NCBI GenBank assembly: GCA_003996215.1
Contig: QJPP01007584.1
Location: 611,481 to 675,480, forward strand
Length of the DNA stretch: 64,000 nt
Origin: Jaltomata sinuosa
Lineage: Eukaryota; Streptophyta; Magnoliopsida; Solanales; Solanaceae
Direction: 5' to 3'
This document shows, in pieces, positions 1 through 11,160 of the stretch. Within the stretch, counting starts at the first letter, position 1, and each line of letters starts with the position of its first letter. The notes under the pieces were generated by a model. The model ran no database searches and had not been told where the DNA came from. It saw only the letters and a program-made list of their open reading frames with translations. The position numbers were made by a program, and so were the translations under genes.

Positions 1-519
1 TAAAATTATAATAAAATAATGGGACGACAAGAGATGTAGGGTGTGTTCGATATAGAGGATAATATTTTTTTCAATTTTTTTCAAGTTTAATTGGTTTAAA
101 AAATTTTAAAAATATTTTTTTTTAAAAAAAAATCTTAAAAATGAAAAAAATAACTTTTTAAGTGAAAATAAAGAAACAAATTTAACAAGTGACATTCCAC
201 GTTAATAGAAGAGCAAAAATTACTCGCAAACTGCTTATAGGCTTCTTTAGGCTGCTTGCAAAGTCGCTTGTAAGCTATTTACAAGCTTCTTGTAGGCTTC
301 TTCAACAAAGAATAATAATTGAAGTGCATATTTTATTATGATATTCATATTAATTAGTGTATAACTTTTTATGAACTTGAAAAATAATTTAAAATAAATA
401 ATTAATGATAAGAGTAAAATAAGAAAATGAATTATCTTTCTCTTGATATATTAAAGTGGACAAATAAAAATAAAATTTTATTTTTAGTATAGTGGACAAG
501 TAAAAGTGGATGAAGAAAG
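1..519. other. AT-rich intergenic DNA with an inverted MITE terminus
   Basis: No gene is recognisable here. The stretch is very AT-rich with homopolymer runs. From about 431 to 519 it is the mirror image of the start of the next element (522 onward): the two arms meet head to head around position 520, so this is probably the terminal part of a second copy of the same MITE. Its outer end could not be located. Confidence 0.5.
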
Positions 520-521
520 TA

Positions 522-1005
522 CTCCTTCTGTTCACATTTACTTATTCACTATTTCAAAAATAGATTTTTATTTTTATTTATCACTTTTAACATATCAAGA
601 AAAGATAATTTTTCTTTTATGTTTTACCCTTAGAAATGAAGGGAAAAATAATTTAGAAACGGAGGGAAAAATAATCATTTTTATTTGTTATTTTAGAAAA
701 TCAAGACATAATTAGTTGTTTATTTTTTCATTTTTACTCTTGATCATAAATATGAAGAGATATTAATATACTACAAAAAAAAAAGGAAATATCAAATAAA
801 GATGAGTAATAAATAAGAGTAATTTGACTCTTCTGATTAATGTTTTTTCTTAAGAGTGTGCAAATTAAAATTGTGACAAATATTTAGAAATGAAGAGAGT
901 ATTAAATATTAATCAAAATAGTGTGTTAAAATGGTCATGTCAATTATTATTTTCTTAAATTGTGTGTCAAGTCTAAATATAACTAGCAAAAGTGAACAAA
1001 GGGAG
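522..1005. mobile_element. Stowaway-like MITE (about 480 bp)
   Basis: The element starts with CTCCTTCTGTTCAC and ends with the approximate reverse complement GTGAACAAAGGGAG. TA dinucleotides lie on both sides (520-521 and 1006-1007), as expected for Tc1/mariner-derived Stowaway MITEs. There is no coding capacity; the short open frame at 506-715 is chance. Confidence 0.65.
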
Positions 1006-1062
1006 TAAAATTTAAAAGATAATGTAGCTGTTTGTTAACCTTTCTTTTCACAACTCAAAGTA

Positions 1063-1315
1063 CTCTCTCCGTTCCTTTTTAGTTATCATATTAAAACTTT
1101 GCACAATCATTAAAAAAAATTAATTAGAAGTGTAATTTGACTCATATACCCTTTATTAGTCTTTATCTATTTATGTATCTCTTAGTTCTAAAATAATTAA
1201 TGTTAAAGACAAAATTGAAAGAAAGTAATTAATTTTCTCTTGATTTTTTAAATTGACAAGTATTTTAGAACAATAATTTTTAGTACACATAACAATTAAA
1301 AAGGAACGGAGAAAG
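1063..1315. mobile_element. Stowaway MITE (253 bp)
   Basis: Terminal inverted repeats CTCTCTCCGTTCC and GGAACGGAGAAAG are flanked by TA on both sides. The length and the CTCCCTCCGTTCC-type termini are typical of plant Stowaway elements. Confidence 0.85.
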
Positions 1316-1440
1316 TAGTTATCAATGTTTTTAAAGGCAACTTTAACAGGAAAAAGAACCTTTGATTAAAACCCTCAGACGGATACCGATATTTATAAAG
1401 TCACTTTGACTAAATTTGCGACTCCTTAATTTATTCATTA

Positions 1441-1702
1441 CTCCCTCCGTTTATATTAATTGCATATTTTTCTTTTTATACGCATATTTAAAAATTATAA
1501 ATAAAAAAATTATATAAATAAGAAAATTATTTTATTAATTTATTTTTTAAATTTTTTTTTTGGAACCTTACAAATAAATGTGAACATTTTTAAAATATTA
1601 ATTGCAAGGGTAATATGAAAAAAAATTAATTAATATTTTTTTATCTAATAAGATGATCAACTATTTTTAATATGGTGAGCAATTAATATGGGACAGAGAG
1701 AG
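1441..1702. mobile_element. Stowaway MITE (262 bp)
   Basis: Begins CTCCCTCCGTTTATATTAA and ends TTAATATGGGACAGAGAGAG, with TA flanks at 1439-1440 and 1703-1704. It belongs to the same broad family as the neighbouring element at 1908-2161. Confidence 0.85.
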
Positions 1703-1799
1703 TATATCACTTAATTGATGATTATGACAACACTAAAGTAGTAAATTCTCTTCTAACTTATTTACACGCGTAAAAAATTCATCTTCCTCTTTGTGAGGT

Positions 1800-2520
1800 A
1801 AGTTGAGGACAAGTTTTAAAATCAATAGCAGTTAATAATATACAAGCATGAGTAAAAGTGATTTAGAGGCTACTTGGCAACTTTTCCATCACAATCTTTA
1901 AATACTACTTTCTCCGTTTTATATTAGTTGATCACTTTTTTTATACACATATCATAAATAAAAAAATAGTTTACTAATTCACCTTTTAAGTAACTTCTTT
2001 GTAACTTTATAAATAAGTATGAACAGTACTTTAAGAATAATTAATTGCAAGGGTAATATGAAAAATATTTAATTAATATTTTTTTGATTTTGTAAGGTGA
2101 TCAACTAATATGATATGACTATTTTTTAGTATAGTGACCAACTAATAAGTAACGGGGGGAGTACTAGTATAAAAAGAATTTTTCTGTTATTTGAAATGTG
2201 TCATATTGCCATAATAAAGAAAAAAGAGGATCTCATTAGGTATTTAAATAAATTATAATAAAATAAGCAAGAAATTTAAAACTTAATAAAAATTAAACAG
2301 ATAAGTTATGATTCATTTCTATCTCATTTTAATTTATTCAAATTCTAGCTAATCCGTTTATTTAACACCCCCTAAACTGCACATTAGGTCACATAAAATT
2401 ACAAGAAAACCGTCAAATTAATGGAGGAGGCACTGAAAATCTTATCAGGAAGAAAAGATAAACACTCCAAAATATGCGGTTGTGGTCATCACTCATCCCT
2501 GCTGTCATTCTTCTTCAGAC
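1800..2520. repeat. Segmental duplication, copy A (left part)
   Basis: Several blocks match 15795-16380 in the same order and orientation. 1847-1899 matches 15811-15863 at almost every base. 2190-2220 matches 16062-16090. 2386-2420 matches 16285-16319. 2470-2495 matches 16351-16376. The intervening DNA is diverged, and the Stowaway element at 1908 is specific to this copy. The second copy lies upstream of KAI2, so this is probably a diverged duplicate of KAI2-upstream DNA. No gene is visible in it. Confidence 0.75.
1908..2161. mobile_element. Stowaway MITE (254 bp)
   Basis: The termini read CTTTCTCCGTTTTATATTAG and CTAATAAGTAACGGGGGGAG with TA on both sides. The inner arms (TTGATCACTTTTT and AGTGACCAACTAATA) are also inverted. 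It lies inside the stretch paralogous to 15780-16380 but is absent from that second copy, so it inserted after the duplication. Confidence 0.85.
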
Positions 2521-2533
2521 AAGACCCTTTTAA

Positions 2534-3333
2534 GGGGTCGTTTGGTAGAGTGTATAAGAATAATATAAAATAGGGTGTATTAGTAATACTGATATTAATT
2601 ATGCTGGCATTATTTCTTATACATTGTTTAGTTTGATGTATTAGAAATAACATCTCTTACATAATTTCTATTAAAAAAAATATGTGTTTACAAAAATACA
2701 CTCCTTTAGCTTTGTACACATTCTTTACAACAAATTTTTTCATCTTTAAAACTTCACTAACTTATTTTTTTCCCCAAAATAAAATTAAATAAGTAGTTAT
2801 TATCATTGCTTTATCACAATCTGGGCAATTTGTCATGTGAAGAGCATGTCATACAACAGCACCTATGACCACATACGTGCGAAACAAATAGATGAGTGCA
2901 CCACTATATCAAGCAAAGTCACAATTTCCAGTGCCATGGGTATACCTTTGGACAAAAATTGAATTGTATTCTTGCACCAGACATATAACGCATAGATCTG
3001 GCAATAAGAAGATGAGGAGAAAATAACCCTTGCTTTTCCATGGCAAAGTACATAAGAGAGAGGCAAAGTACAGTGGAAAAGGACGTGGGATATGTTCTAT
3101 AGGGAATTGAGGGGTAATTTTGTCATTAATCAAGCTAATGCATTTGTTGAAATCCTTTGTATTACTAATACATAAAAAAAAGGTGGTATTACTAATACCA
3201 TCCTCGATACACAATAGAGTGTATTCATGCATTAGTTATACATATGTTGAAAAATTGTACCAAACAAGGTACAAGTAGTACACAAAACTAATGCATGCAT
3301 TATTTTGTCTAATACATTCTACCAACCGACCCC
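2534..3333. mobile_element. Tourist/Harbinger-like MITE (800 bp)
   Basis: The element starts GGGGTCGTTTGGTAGAGTGTA and ends with the near-perfect inverse (TACATTCTACCAACCGACCCC). It is flanked by a 3-bp TAA target duplication (2531-2533 and 3334-3336), typical of PIF/Harbinger elements. Internal arms (for example ATTACTAATACCA) are also inverted. The small - strand frames inside it look like chance. Confidence 0.85.
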
Positions 3334-3419
3334 TAAGATTTTTATTACTAACACCCTTTTTGTATAAACTTATTTTAAGTTATTTTTAAGTATAAACCAA
3401 TTTTAATTTTTCACTTTTA

Positions 3420-3668
3420 CTCCCTCCGTTCTAAAAAGATTGACCTATTTTTCTTTTTAGTTCATTTAAAAAAAAAGTGACCCTTTTCTTTTTGGGCAAC
3501 ACTTTAATTTCAACTTTTCACGTGGCATGTTTAAGACTACAAGATTACAGGGCATTTTAGTATATTTGACATAATTTTAATTTAAGACCACAAGATTAAA
3601 AAACCTGCTTTATTTTATTAAACTTTGTGCCAAATTAAAATAGGTCATTATTTTTGAAACGGAGGGAG
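3420..3668. mobile_element. Stowaway MITE (249 bp)
   Basis: Termini CTCCCTCCGTTCTAAAAAG and AAACGGAGGGAG are inverted, with TA at 3418-3419 and 3669-3670. The interior resembles the MITE remnant split by the Gypsy element (35293-35489). Confidence 0.85.
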
Positions 3669-3819
3669 TAGTTTTTTTGATTATTTTGACTTAAAATTAA
3701 GTATTTATAAATACTTTTTTTACTTATCCAAATACCATAAAGAAAATTAAAAGTTATTTTAATTTAAAACACTTAAAATAAATTAATTTAAATAGGCTCT
3801 AAATATATTACACGTACTT

Positions 3820-4000
3820 TTGAAATTATGAATGCTTAATTTATAAATATTTTTTATAAGTTTCTATAATTTTTCACACATCATTAAATTTATATTTCGT
3901 ATAAAAAATTTTTGGTGCAATTAGCTGTATCCTTCTTTGCATATCAAACTTGATATGAAGAGCCGCATATTATTGGTATAAAAGTTCTTTACTCCCTTTT
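3820..4000. repeat. Segmental duplication, copy A (right part)
   Basis: 3828-3905 resembles 17822-17900 (shared ACTTTTGAAATTATGAAT and a following TTTTCACACAT). 3905-3990 resembles 19300-19388 (shared GGTGC..ATTA, then GATA/TATGAAGAG and TATAAAA). The order is the same as in the DNA upstream of KAI2. The Copia LTR begins 140 bp further on. Confidence 0.6.
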
Positions 4001-4139
4001 TTTCAATTAACTTATTATATTTTTCTTTATACGTTTCCTATTGAACTATTAATAAGAAGAATTTTTTGATTATTATCTTTTACTTTTATTTTTAAATATT
4101 TATTATAGTAATTTCTCTTTAATAAATATTCTTTCGTAT

Positions 4140-5611
4140 TGTAAAATATTAACAAATATTAAAGGAAAAAAAATTAAAGTGGAAAGAGAGAGAATTTAGG
4201 AAAAGAAATAAAGAAAATAAAGGGTGTGTTTGGTATGAAGGAAAATATTTTCCATGGAAAATATGAAAATATTTTATAGAAAATAAGTTGGTTTCTTACT
4301 TATTTTCTCATGTTTGGTTGGTGAGTGAAAAATATTTTTCGGAAAATATTTTCTATTGTTTGATTGATAAGTGAAAACACATTTTTCAAAAAATATTTTT
4401 TTTATTTTTGATTAGAGAGTAGAAAATATTTTATAGGGGGTAAGTCGGGGGTTGGAGTGAGGTGGGTGGGGGGGGGAGGCGGGTAAATTTTTTTAGAATT
4501 TTTTTTTTGGAGGGGGGTGGGGGCCGCTGGGAGGGGTAGGGGGACCAAAAATATTATTTTTTAAAAAAATAAGTAATTTTTTTTAAAATTAAATTTTGGG
4601 TGGGGCGGGGTGGGGGTGGGGGTGGAGAGGAGCGAGGTACCAAAAATATTACTTTTTTAAAAAAAATAAGTAATTTTAAAAAAAAATTAAAAATTAAATT
4701 TTGGGTGGGGTAGGGTGGAGGTGGTAGGATAAGATGGGGGTGGGGGTGGGGGATAGGGTGGGGGTTGGGATATCAAAAATATTTTTTTTTTAAAAATGAC
4801 TTTTTTTAAAAAATAAAAATAAAAATTAAATTTTGAGTTGGGGGAGGTGGGGGACTGGGGTGGGGGTGGGGTGGTGTGGGGGAGGGGCTGGGGGCGTAGG
4901 GTGGGGGTTGAGTGGGATGGGGTGGAGGTTGGGTGCAAAAATATTATTTTTTTAACAAAAAAAATATATTTTTTTGGAAAAAAAAATTAAAAAAAATTGA
5001 GTTTGAGTGGGTGGAGGTAGTTGTGGTGGTGGGGTGTATGTGTGTGTAGGGGGTGTTAAAGTGGGGTGGGTGGATGGGTGAGGTGAGATACAAAAGAAAT
5101 TATTTTTAAAAAAAAAGTTAATTTTATTTTTTAAAGAAGGAACTGAAAATAATTTTAAAAAATTGATGTGGGGTGGAGGTGGGAGTGGGGTGGGTGGAGA
5201 TGGGGTCAAGTTGAAAAAATATTTTTAAAAAATTGTGTGAGGTAGAGGTAGGGGGTGGAGGTAGGGGTGGGAGTAGGAGGGTGAAGTGGGTGGTATTGGG
5301 GTGTTATGAAGGTGAGGACTTGTTTTCCCTACTTTCATTAGAGAAGTCATTTTCCTTATTTTGGAGGAAAATGTTTTCCTAAAGAAAATATTTTCCAAAT
5401 CTTTTGATCAACCAAACACAAGAAAATTGAAAAACATTTTCCAGAAAATATTTTTCGCCATACCAAACACATTCTAATCTCCAATTTTACAAGAAACGCT
5501 AAAAGGTTGGTCATTAATCACTAACTTAATCACAATCCTTCCACATGGAAGGACACATGTCCATCCAAGTATATAAGTGGAGGTCACATGGCATCCACAT
5601 GTTTCACAACA
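4140..5611 (-). repeat. Copia LTR, copy 1 3' LTR, split by a MITE
   Basis: On the + strand it runs from TGTAAAATATTAACAAATA to TTTCACAACA and matches the middle LTR at 10916-11160, except for the MITE at 4221-5475. The bases CGTAT just outside its left end also occur next to the middle LTR, so the exact LTR boundary or target duplication is uncertain. Confidence 0.8.
4221..5475. mobile_element. G-rich MITE inserted in a Copia LTR (about 1.25 kb)
   Basis: Termini AGGGTGTGTTTGGTATG and CATACCAAACACATTCT are inverted. Inside them lie further inverted GGAAAATATTTTCC-type arms. The core (about 4430-5310) consists of repeated G-rich blocks such as GGGGTGGGGGTGGGGGT separated by A/T runs of about 40-60 bp. 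A TAA occurs next to both ends, but the exact target duplication is uncertain. The proline-rich frames on the - strand are translations of the G-rich strand's complement, not genes. Confidence 0.75.
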
Positions 5612-5994
5612 CTCCCCCTTGGATGTCCATGTAAAATGAAAAATATGATACATAGTTTTCTATAATACGCATTGCTTGATGCCTCATTAAAAAACTTACC
5701 AAGAAAAATTCAATGGGATAAAGAGTACAACGCGTATTCTTACTCCCCTTGATGAAGGCCACGTTCCAAGCGGTGAAGCCCTCCGCATTTTAATTTTGTG
5801 TACCATTTTCTCAAGAGTTGAGGTTGGTAAAAACTGGGTGAATAAGTCCGCTGGATTATCAATGGAACGAATTTGTTGTACATCAATATCACTGTTCTCT
5901 ATCATGTGTGAAGAATAACTTTGGTGAAATGTGCTTCGTTCTATCTCCTTTTATGAAGCCTCCTTTCAATTGGGCTATACACGCAGCATTGTCT

Positions 5995-6564
5995 TCAAAT
6001 ATGACCGCGGATATTTTGACACCACACTCCAAGCCGCATCTTTCTTTGATGAACTGTATCATCGATCTCAACCACACACACTCTACTCGCTTCATGAATC
6101 GCTATTATCTCAGCATGGTTTGAAGAAATAGCAACAATGGACTGCTTTGTAGATCGCCATGATATAGCAGTTCTTCCATATGTAAGCAGATAGCCTGTTT
6201 GAGATCGAGCTTTATGTGGGTCGGATAAATAACCTGCATCTGCATGACAACCAAGATCTGCATAATTTTGATTAGTATAAAACAAAACCATATCAACAGT
6301 TCCCTTTAGATATCGCAGGATATGTTTGACACCATTCCAATGTCTCCGCGTCGGGGAAGAACTATATCTTGCTAGCAAATTAATAGAAAATGTTATATCA
6401 GGTCTGGTTGCATTATCAAGATACATAAGTGCGCCTATAGCACTGAGATATGGTACTTCAGGACCAAGAAATTCTTCATTCTCTTCTGGGGGTCGGAACG
6501 GATCTTTATTCACTTCAAGTGATCGAACAACCATTGGAGTATTTAATGGATGTGCTTTGTCCAT
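5995..6564 (-). pseudogene. Copia copy 1: RNase H region
   Basis: This is the C-terminal part of the polyprotein. The frame begins in the reverse transcriptase/RNase H connection (LGPEVPYLSAIGALMYL, then RHWNGVKHILRYLKGT) and reaches the RNase H motifs HADAGYL and SSNHAEIIAIHEA, which carry the expected acidic residues. The end of the frame drifts out of register after VVEIDDTVH, and continuing sequence appears in other frames (6095-5889, then 5905-5696 with NPADLFTQFLP). The tail is therefore frameshifted. It is a decayed retroelement gene, 89-90% similar by eye to copy 2 at 11558-12097. Confidence 0.8.
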
Positions 6565-6679
6565 GTAAAATCATTTTAAAATCTTCTCAGTGTAGGCAAA
6601 TTGGTGGATGAAGACCCCGCCTGCTAAATGTTCAATTTGCAGACCGAGACAAAGTTTTATATTTTCAAGATCTTTCATC

Positions 6680-7491
6680 TCAATTTTTTTTTAGATATTC
6701 AATTGCCTTTTGGACCTCGTCAGGGGTTCCGATGAGGTTTATGTCATCAACATAGACGGCGAGTATAACAAACTCACATGCCGTCTTCTTAGTAAAAATA
6801 CAAGGACAAATGACATCATTTATATAACCTTCATTTATCAAGTACTCACTGAGGCGATTATACCACATGCACCCTGATTGTTTTAGACCATACAATGATC
6901 TTTGCGATCTGATTGAGAACATATCTCGAGACTTAGGATTACGTGCTTCAGGCAGTTTAAATCCTTCTGGAATTTTCAGATAAATTTCATTATCAAGTGA
7001 ACCATAAAGATAAGTTGTAACCATGTTCATTAGATGTATTTCAAGGTTTTGGTGTACAGTTAAATCGATGAGGTATCGAAAAGTTATTGCATCCATAACC
7101 GGTGAATATATTTCTTCATAGTCGACGCCGGGTCTTTGAGAGAATTCTTGTGCAACAAGGCGTGCCTTGTATCTTACAATTTCATTTCTCTTATTTTGCT
7201 TTCGCACAAAGATCCATTTATAGCCAACTAGTTTTACACCATCAGGGATTTGGACTACAGGTCCAAAAACCTCACGTTTAGCAAGTGAGTCCAATTCTGA
7301 TTGAATTGCCTCTTGCCATTTTGGCCAATCACGTCTTCATCGATATTCTTTGACGGATTGAGGCTCAATATCCCCACAGTCTTGCATAGATTAAGTGCAA
7401 CATTATATGCAAAAACATTATCCACAATAATTTTTGATCGATCTAAATTCATTCCATCACCGGTAGAACTTATCGAAAGTTCTTCATTCAC
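6680..7491 (-). pseudogene. Copia copy 1: reverse transcriptase
   Basis: The frame 7294-6680 holds the Copia-type reverse transcriptase: YKARLVAQEFSQRPGVDYEE near the start, SLYGLKQSGCMWYNRL in the middle, and the catalytic YVDD in AVYVDDINLIGTP near the end. The upstream segment, 7491-7255, is in another frame and includes the linker to the integrase, so a frameshift separates them. The protein would have copied element RNA into DNA in virus-like particles. Catalytic residues are present, but the continuous polyprotein frame is lost. Confidence 0.85.
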
Positions 7492-7802
7492 TTGAGTCTC
7501 GGGCTCACTGATTTCTCCAGGAATATCAGGATTAATCAGATCTTGAATCTCTTCATGAGATTCTTTTCTAGTGTCATCTTTATCATTTCTAGCACTTCTT
7601 TTTCTAGAATTTTTATCCTTTGAGCCTAATGGTCTACCACGCTTCAGGCGTGTTTGGGATTCAGAAGCTCAGAAGCTATGACACTAGTAGATGGTCCTTT
7701 TGAGACGTCAATTCTGATAGGCACATTCACTGCAAGGATATGCGACTTAGTTATCCGTTTCAAATAAATAAATGCATCTGGCATTTGATTTGCTATTTTT
7801 TG

Positions 7803-9317
7803 TTATTGGATGATCTTATGGACCTCCTGCTCACATATCGGAGCACGTGGATCAAAATGAGATAGTGATGAAATACTCCATGCCATTTCTCTTGTGAGTT
7901 CCTTTTTCTCTCCCCCTAATTGCGGGAAATTTGTTTCATCAAACTGACAGTTTGCAAATCGAGCAGTGAATAAATCTCCTGTCAATGGTTCAAGGTAGCG
8001 AATTATGGAGGGTGAGTCAAACCTAACATATATACCTAACCTTCGTTGAGGTCTCATCTTAATACGCTGTGGTGATGCTATAGGCACGTATACCGCACAA
8101 CCAAAGATTCGTAGATGCGCTATATTTGGCTCGTGACCAAATACTAATTGTGATGGAGAGTATTTATTAAAATGAGTCGGTCTGAGACGAACGAGTGCTG
8201 CTGCATGTAGGATAGCATGGCCCCAAATAGTAGTGGGCAATTTCATTTTCATAAGCAGTGGTCTTGCTATCAGTTGTAGGCGCTTAATAAATGACTCTGC
8301 AAGGCCATTTTGAGTATGAACATGAGCAACAGGATATTCAATTCTTATCCCAATTGATAAACAATAATCATCAAAAGCTTGGGATGTAAATTCTCCAGCA
8401 TTATCGAGGCGAATAGCCTTAATAGGATAATATAGGAATTGCGCCCTTAATCGTATTATTTGTGTCAATAACTTCGCAAATGCCAGGTTGCGAGATGACA
8501 AGAGGCACAGATGTGACCATCTTGAAGATGCATCTATTAGGACCATAAAATATCTAAACGATTCACTAAGTGGATGAATAGGTCCACATATGTCCCCATG
8601 TATACGTTCTAAAAAGTTAGGGGATTCGATGTCAACCTTCATTGGTGATGGCCTGACCATTAACTTGCCTTGATAACAAGCAGCACATGAAAATTCATCA
8701 TTTGTAAGAATCTTCAGGTTCTTTAATGGATGCCCCGTTGAATTTTCAAGAATTCGTCTCATCATTATTGATCCAGGATGACCTATTCGGTCATGCCATA
8801 GCACAAAAGTATTTAAATCAGTAAACTTCTGGTTTACGATCGAATGTGCTTCAATTGCACTAATTCCTGCATAATATAGGCCAAGAGAAAGGGTTGGCAA
8901 TTTCTCCAAAATATATTTCTGGCCTGAGACACTTTTGGTTATACCAAGGTATTCCATATTTATTTCATTTAGTGTCTCAACATGATATCCATTTCGGCGG
9001 ATATCTTTGAAACTTAACAAGTTTCTTGGGGATTTAGAAGAGAATAAAGTATCTTCTATAATAAGTTTTGTCCCCTTAGGCAGAAATATAGTAGCTCTTC
9101 CTGAGCCTTCAATCAATTTTGAATTACCAAAAATTGTAGTAACATTTGCTTTCTTTCTAAGCAAGGAAGAAAAGTATTTCTCATCTTTAAATATGGCATG
9201 CGTTATTCCACTGTCAATTACACAAATAACCTCATGATTTGAAGATCCAAATAAAATTTGAGGCATATCTATATTTTCTTCAAAAAAAAGATATAAACAA
9301 AGTAAAGTTACTATCAA
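7803..9317 (-). pseudogene. Copia copy 1: protease-integrase
   Basis: A 504-residue open stretch is the longest retroelement frame in this array. It begins in the aspartic protease region (VIDSGITHAIFKDEKYF, where the usual catalytic motif is DSG[AC]). It then contains the GAG-pre-integrase segment (LWHDRIGHPGSIMMRRIL), a zinc-binding CAACYQGK, and the integrase core with HGDICGPIHP, IDASSRW, IRLDNAGEF and NGLAESF, which supply the D-D-E residues. It ends with the Copia C-terminal segment (FGHEPNIAHLRIFGCAVYV). It matches the two frames at 13132-14873 in copy 2 and is better preserved there than the reverse transcriptase. Confidence 0.85.
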
Positions 9318-9646
9318 ACATGGCTATTATACAAACTTTATTTATTTACAAGAGTTGAAAAAAAAAACATAAACATATCGACAAGGGTAAACAAATAGAA
9401 GATTATCTAGATTATAGCAGGCTCATCGCTGATCATTTTTCCTTCAGGAAATTCAAAGAAATCAGCTACGTCCAGATGCATGGGTTCAACATTATCTTCA
9501 GAGATAAAACTTGCTTCCGCATTGTTACCCAGCCTATGTATGGGCTCAGCATTATATTCAGAAATAAAGTTTGCTTCTGGATTATTATCACCCCTTTTCA
9601 AGGATGCCTAATATAGCTGAACCAGACGTTTGGATGATCGACACGT

Positions 9647-10030
9647 CAGTGGCGGAGCCAGAAATTTGACTAAGGGTGTTCAAATTTATAAAGTAATTTT
9701 TTTTTCAATGAGTGAATGCAACGAAAAATTCAAATGGAACTACATATAAAAAGGTACATAAACGCAGCGGAATTGAACCCGCAAATTTGTGGTTAACCCA
9801 TATTTTTGATATAAAAGGGTACACAAAATGCTTTAGAGTGGAATCGAACTCGCGACGGGAGACTTAAAATGCACACTCTTCTCCACTGAGCTACAACACA
9901 CGCTCGGTACAAGGGTGTTCAAACTGTTAAATATACTCATAAATAGAATATTTTACCTACGTATTCGATATAATTTTCCGGCGAAGGGTGTTCGGCTGAC
10001 CACCCTTGCTATAAGGTAGCTCCGCCCCTG
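9647..10030. mobile_element. hAT-type MITE (384 bp) carrying tRNA-like modules
   Basis: Termini CAGTGGCGGAGCCAG and TAGCTCCGCCCCTG are inverted. An 8-bp target duplication flanks it, CGACACGT at 9639-9646 and CGACATGT at 10031-10038 (one mismatch). The uninterrupted target is visible in Copia copy 2 at about 15195-15205. The 8-bp duplication and the CAG..CTG ends indicate the hAT superfamily. Inside are two related modules with Pol III box-like sequences on the - strand. Confidence 0.9.
9838..9900 (-). other. tRNA-like (Pol III promoter-like) segment in the hAT MITE
   Basis: On the - strand an A-box-like TAGCTCAGTGG (9893-9883) is followed 44 bp later by a B-box-like GTTCGATTC (9849-9841), the spacing of a real tRNA. 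A second B-box-like element (GGTTCAATTC, near 9770-9779) lies in a diverged copy of the module. No complete cloverleaf with acceptor-stem pairing was identified, so this is a tRNA-derived or SINE-like piece, not a functional tRNA gene. Confidence 0.6.
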
Positions 10031-10915
10031 CGACATGTACGTGACCAGTGCCCCATTCCTCCACATCTATGACATATGCTTTCTGATTTTTTCTTTTGCA
10101 CAGCTTCCTGTTTTTCACCCTTCTTTTTATATTGCTGGTCATTTTTTGGTGCAAGACGACCATCATGATTATAATTTTTTTTTTGACCACGACCACGACT
10201 GGGGCTATGACCTCTTTCTCGCTGATTATAATTTTCCTGATTCACTTCAGGGAGTCGCATAGAACCAGTGGGTCGACTCTCATAATTTTTCATTAATAGG
10301 TCGTTATGCTACTCAGCAATAAGAAGATGTGAAAGTAATTCAAAATATTTTTAAAGCTCATTTCTCGATATTGCTGTTGCAGGAGCATATTCGAGGCAGG
10401 GAATATGGAGTATGTTTTCTCAAGCTTAGCATGTTTAGTGACCTCTTCTCCACATAAATTTAACTGCGATATAATTCTATACATGAAAGAATTATATTCA
10501 GTTATACTTTTAAAATCTTGTAACCTCAGATTAAACCAATCATGATGTGCTTGTGGAAGAATGACCAACTTCAGGTGATCATATCTATCTTTAAATTATT
10601 CCACAAGATAAGAGGGTCTTTAATAGTGAGGTATTGTATTTTCAACCCCTCATAAAGATGGTGGCGGAGAAATATCATAGATTTGGCACGGTCTTGACTA
10701 GATGCATGGTTATTATATTTGATGGTGTCTACCAGATCCATCACATCTAAGTGGATTTCAGCATCAAGGGCCCATGACGAGTAGTCTTTGCCCTATATAT
10801 CCAGGGCAACAAATTCAAGTTTAAAAATATTGGACATTTTAAAAAAAATAAAGTCCTTACCCTTTTTACCTGTCTACGTAGCTCGAGATGGCAGAGTCTC
10901 GTGCTGATAACGTAT

Positions 10916-11160
10916 TGTAAAATATTAATAAATATTAAAGGAAAAGAAAATTAAAGTGGAAAGAGAGAGAATTTAGGATATTGTCTATATTTTGATTTTT
11001 TTTCCATCTATTCTCCAATTTTACAAGTAAACTAATATATATATAGGCCAAAAGGTTGGTCATTAGTCACTAACTTAATCACAATTCTTCCACATGGAAG
11101 GACACATGTCCATCCAAGTATATAAGTGGAGGCCACATGGCATCCACATGTTTCACAACA
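10916..11160 (-). repeat. Copia LTR shared by both array copies (245 bp)
   Basis: Runs on the + strand from TGTAAAATATTAATAAATAT to TTTCACAACA. It serves as the 5' LTR of copy 1 and the 3' LTR of copy 2. The polypurine tract of copy 2 is directly adjacent at 11161. The primer-binding side of copy 1 is just below 10916. It contains a TATATATATA tract and a possible polyadenylation region. Confidence 0.85.

Larger units (their letters stand above)
9407..10568 (-). pseudogene. Copia copy 1: gag, interrupted by a hAT MITE
   Basis: Gag reads in pieces. 10568-10293 carries the end of the UBN2-type capsid region (PQAHHDWFNLRLQDFKSITE, then QLNLCGEEVT). 10293-10009 carries basic residues followed by a CCHC zinc knuckle (CHRCGGMGHWSRTC). 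9601-9407 is an acidic linker with a repeated NAEASFISED-type module. The MITE at 9647-10030 splits the knuckle from the acidic linker. The equivalent region of copy 2 (14964-15467) lacks the MITE and reads through, so the insertion came after the two copies formed or diverged. Confidence 0.8.

Noticed and set aside
4687..5209. Proline-rich open frames on the - strand
   Set aside because: They are translations of the C-rich complement of the G-rich MITE core, with no conserved domain and no sensible gene context.
9838..9900. Possible functional tRNA gene
   Set aside because: A and B box-like sequences are present, but no acceptor-stem pairing or full cloverleaf could be drawn, and the segment lies inside a transposon.
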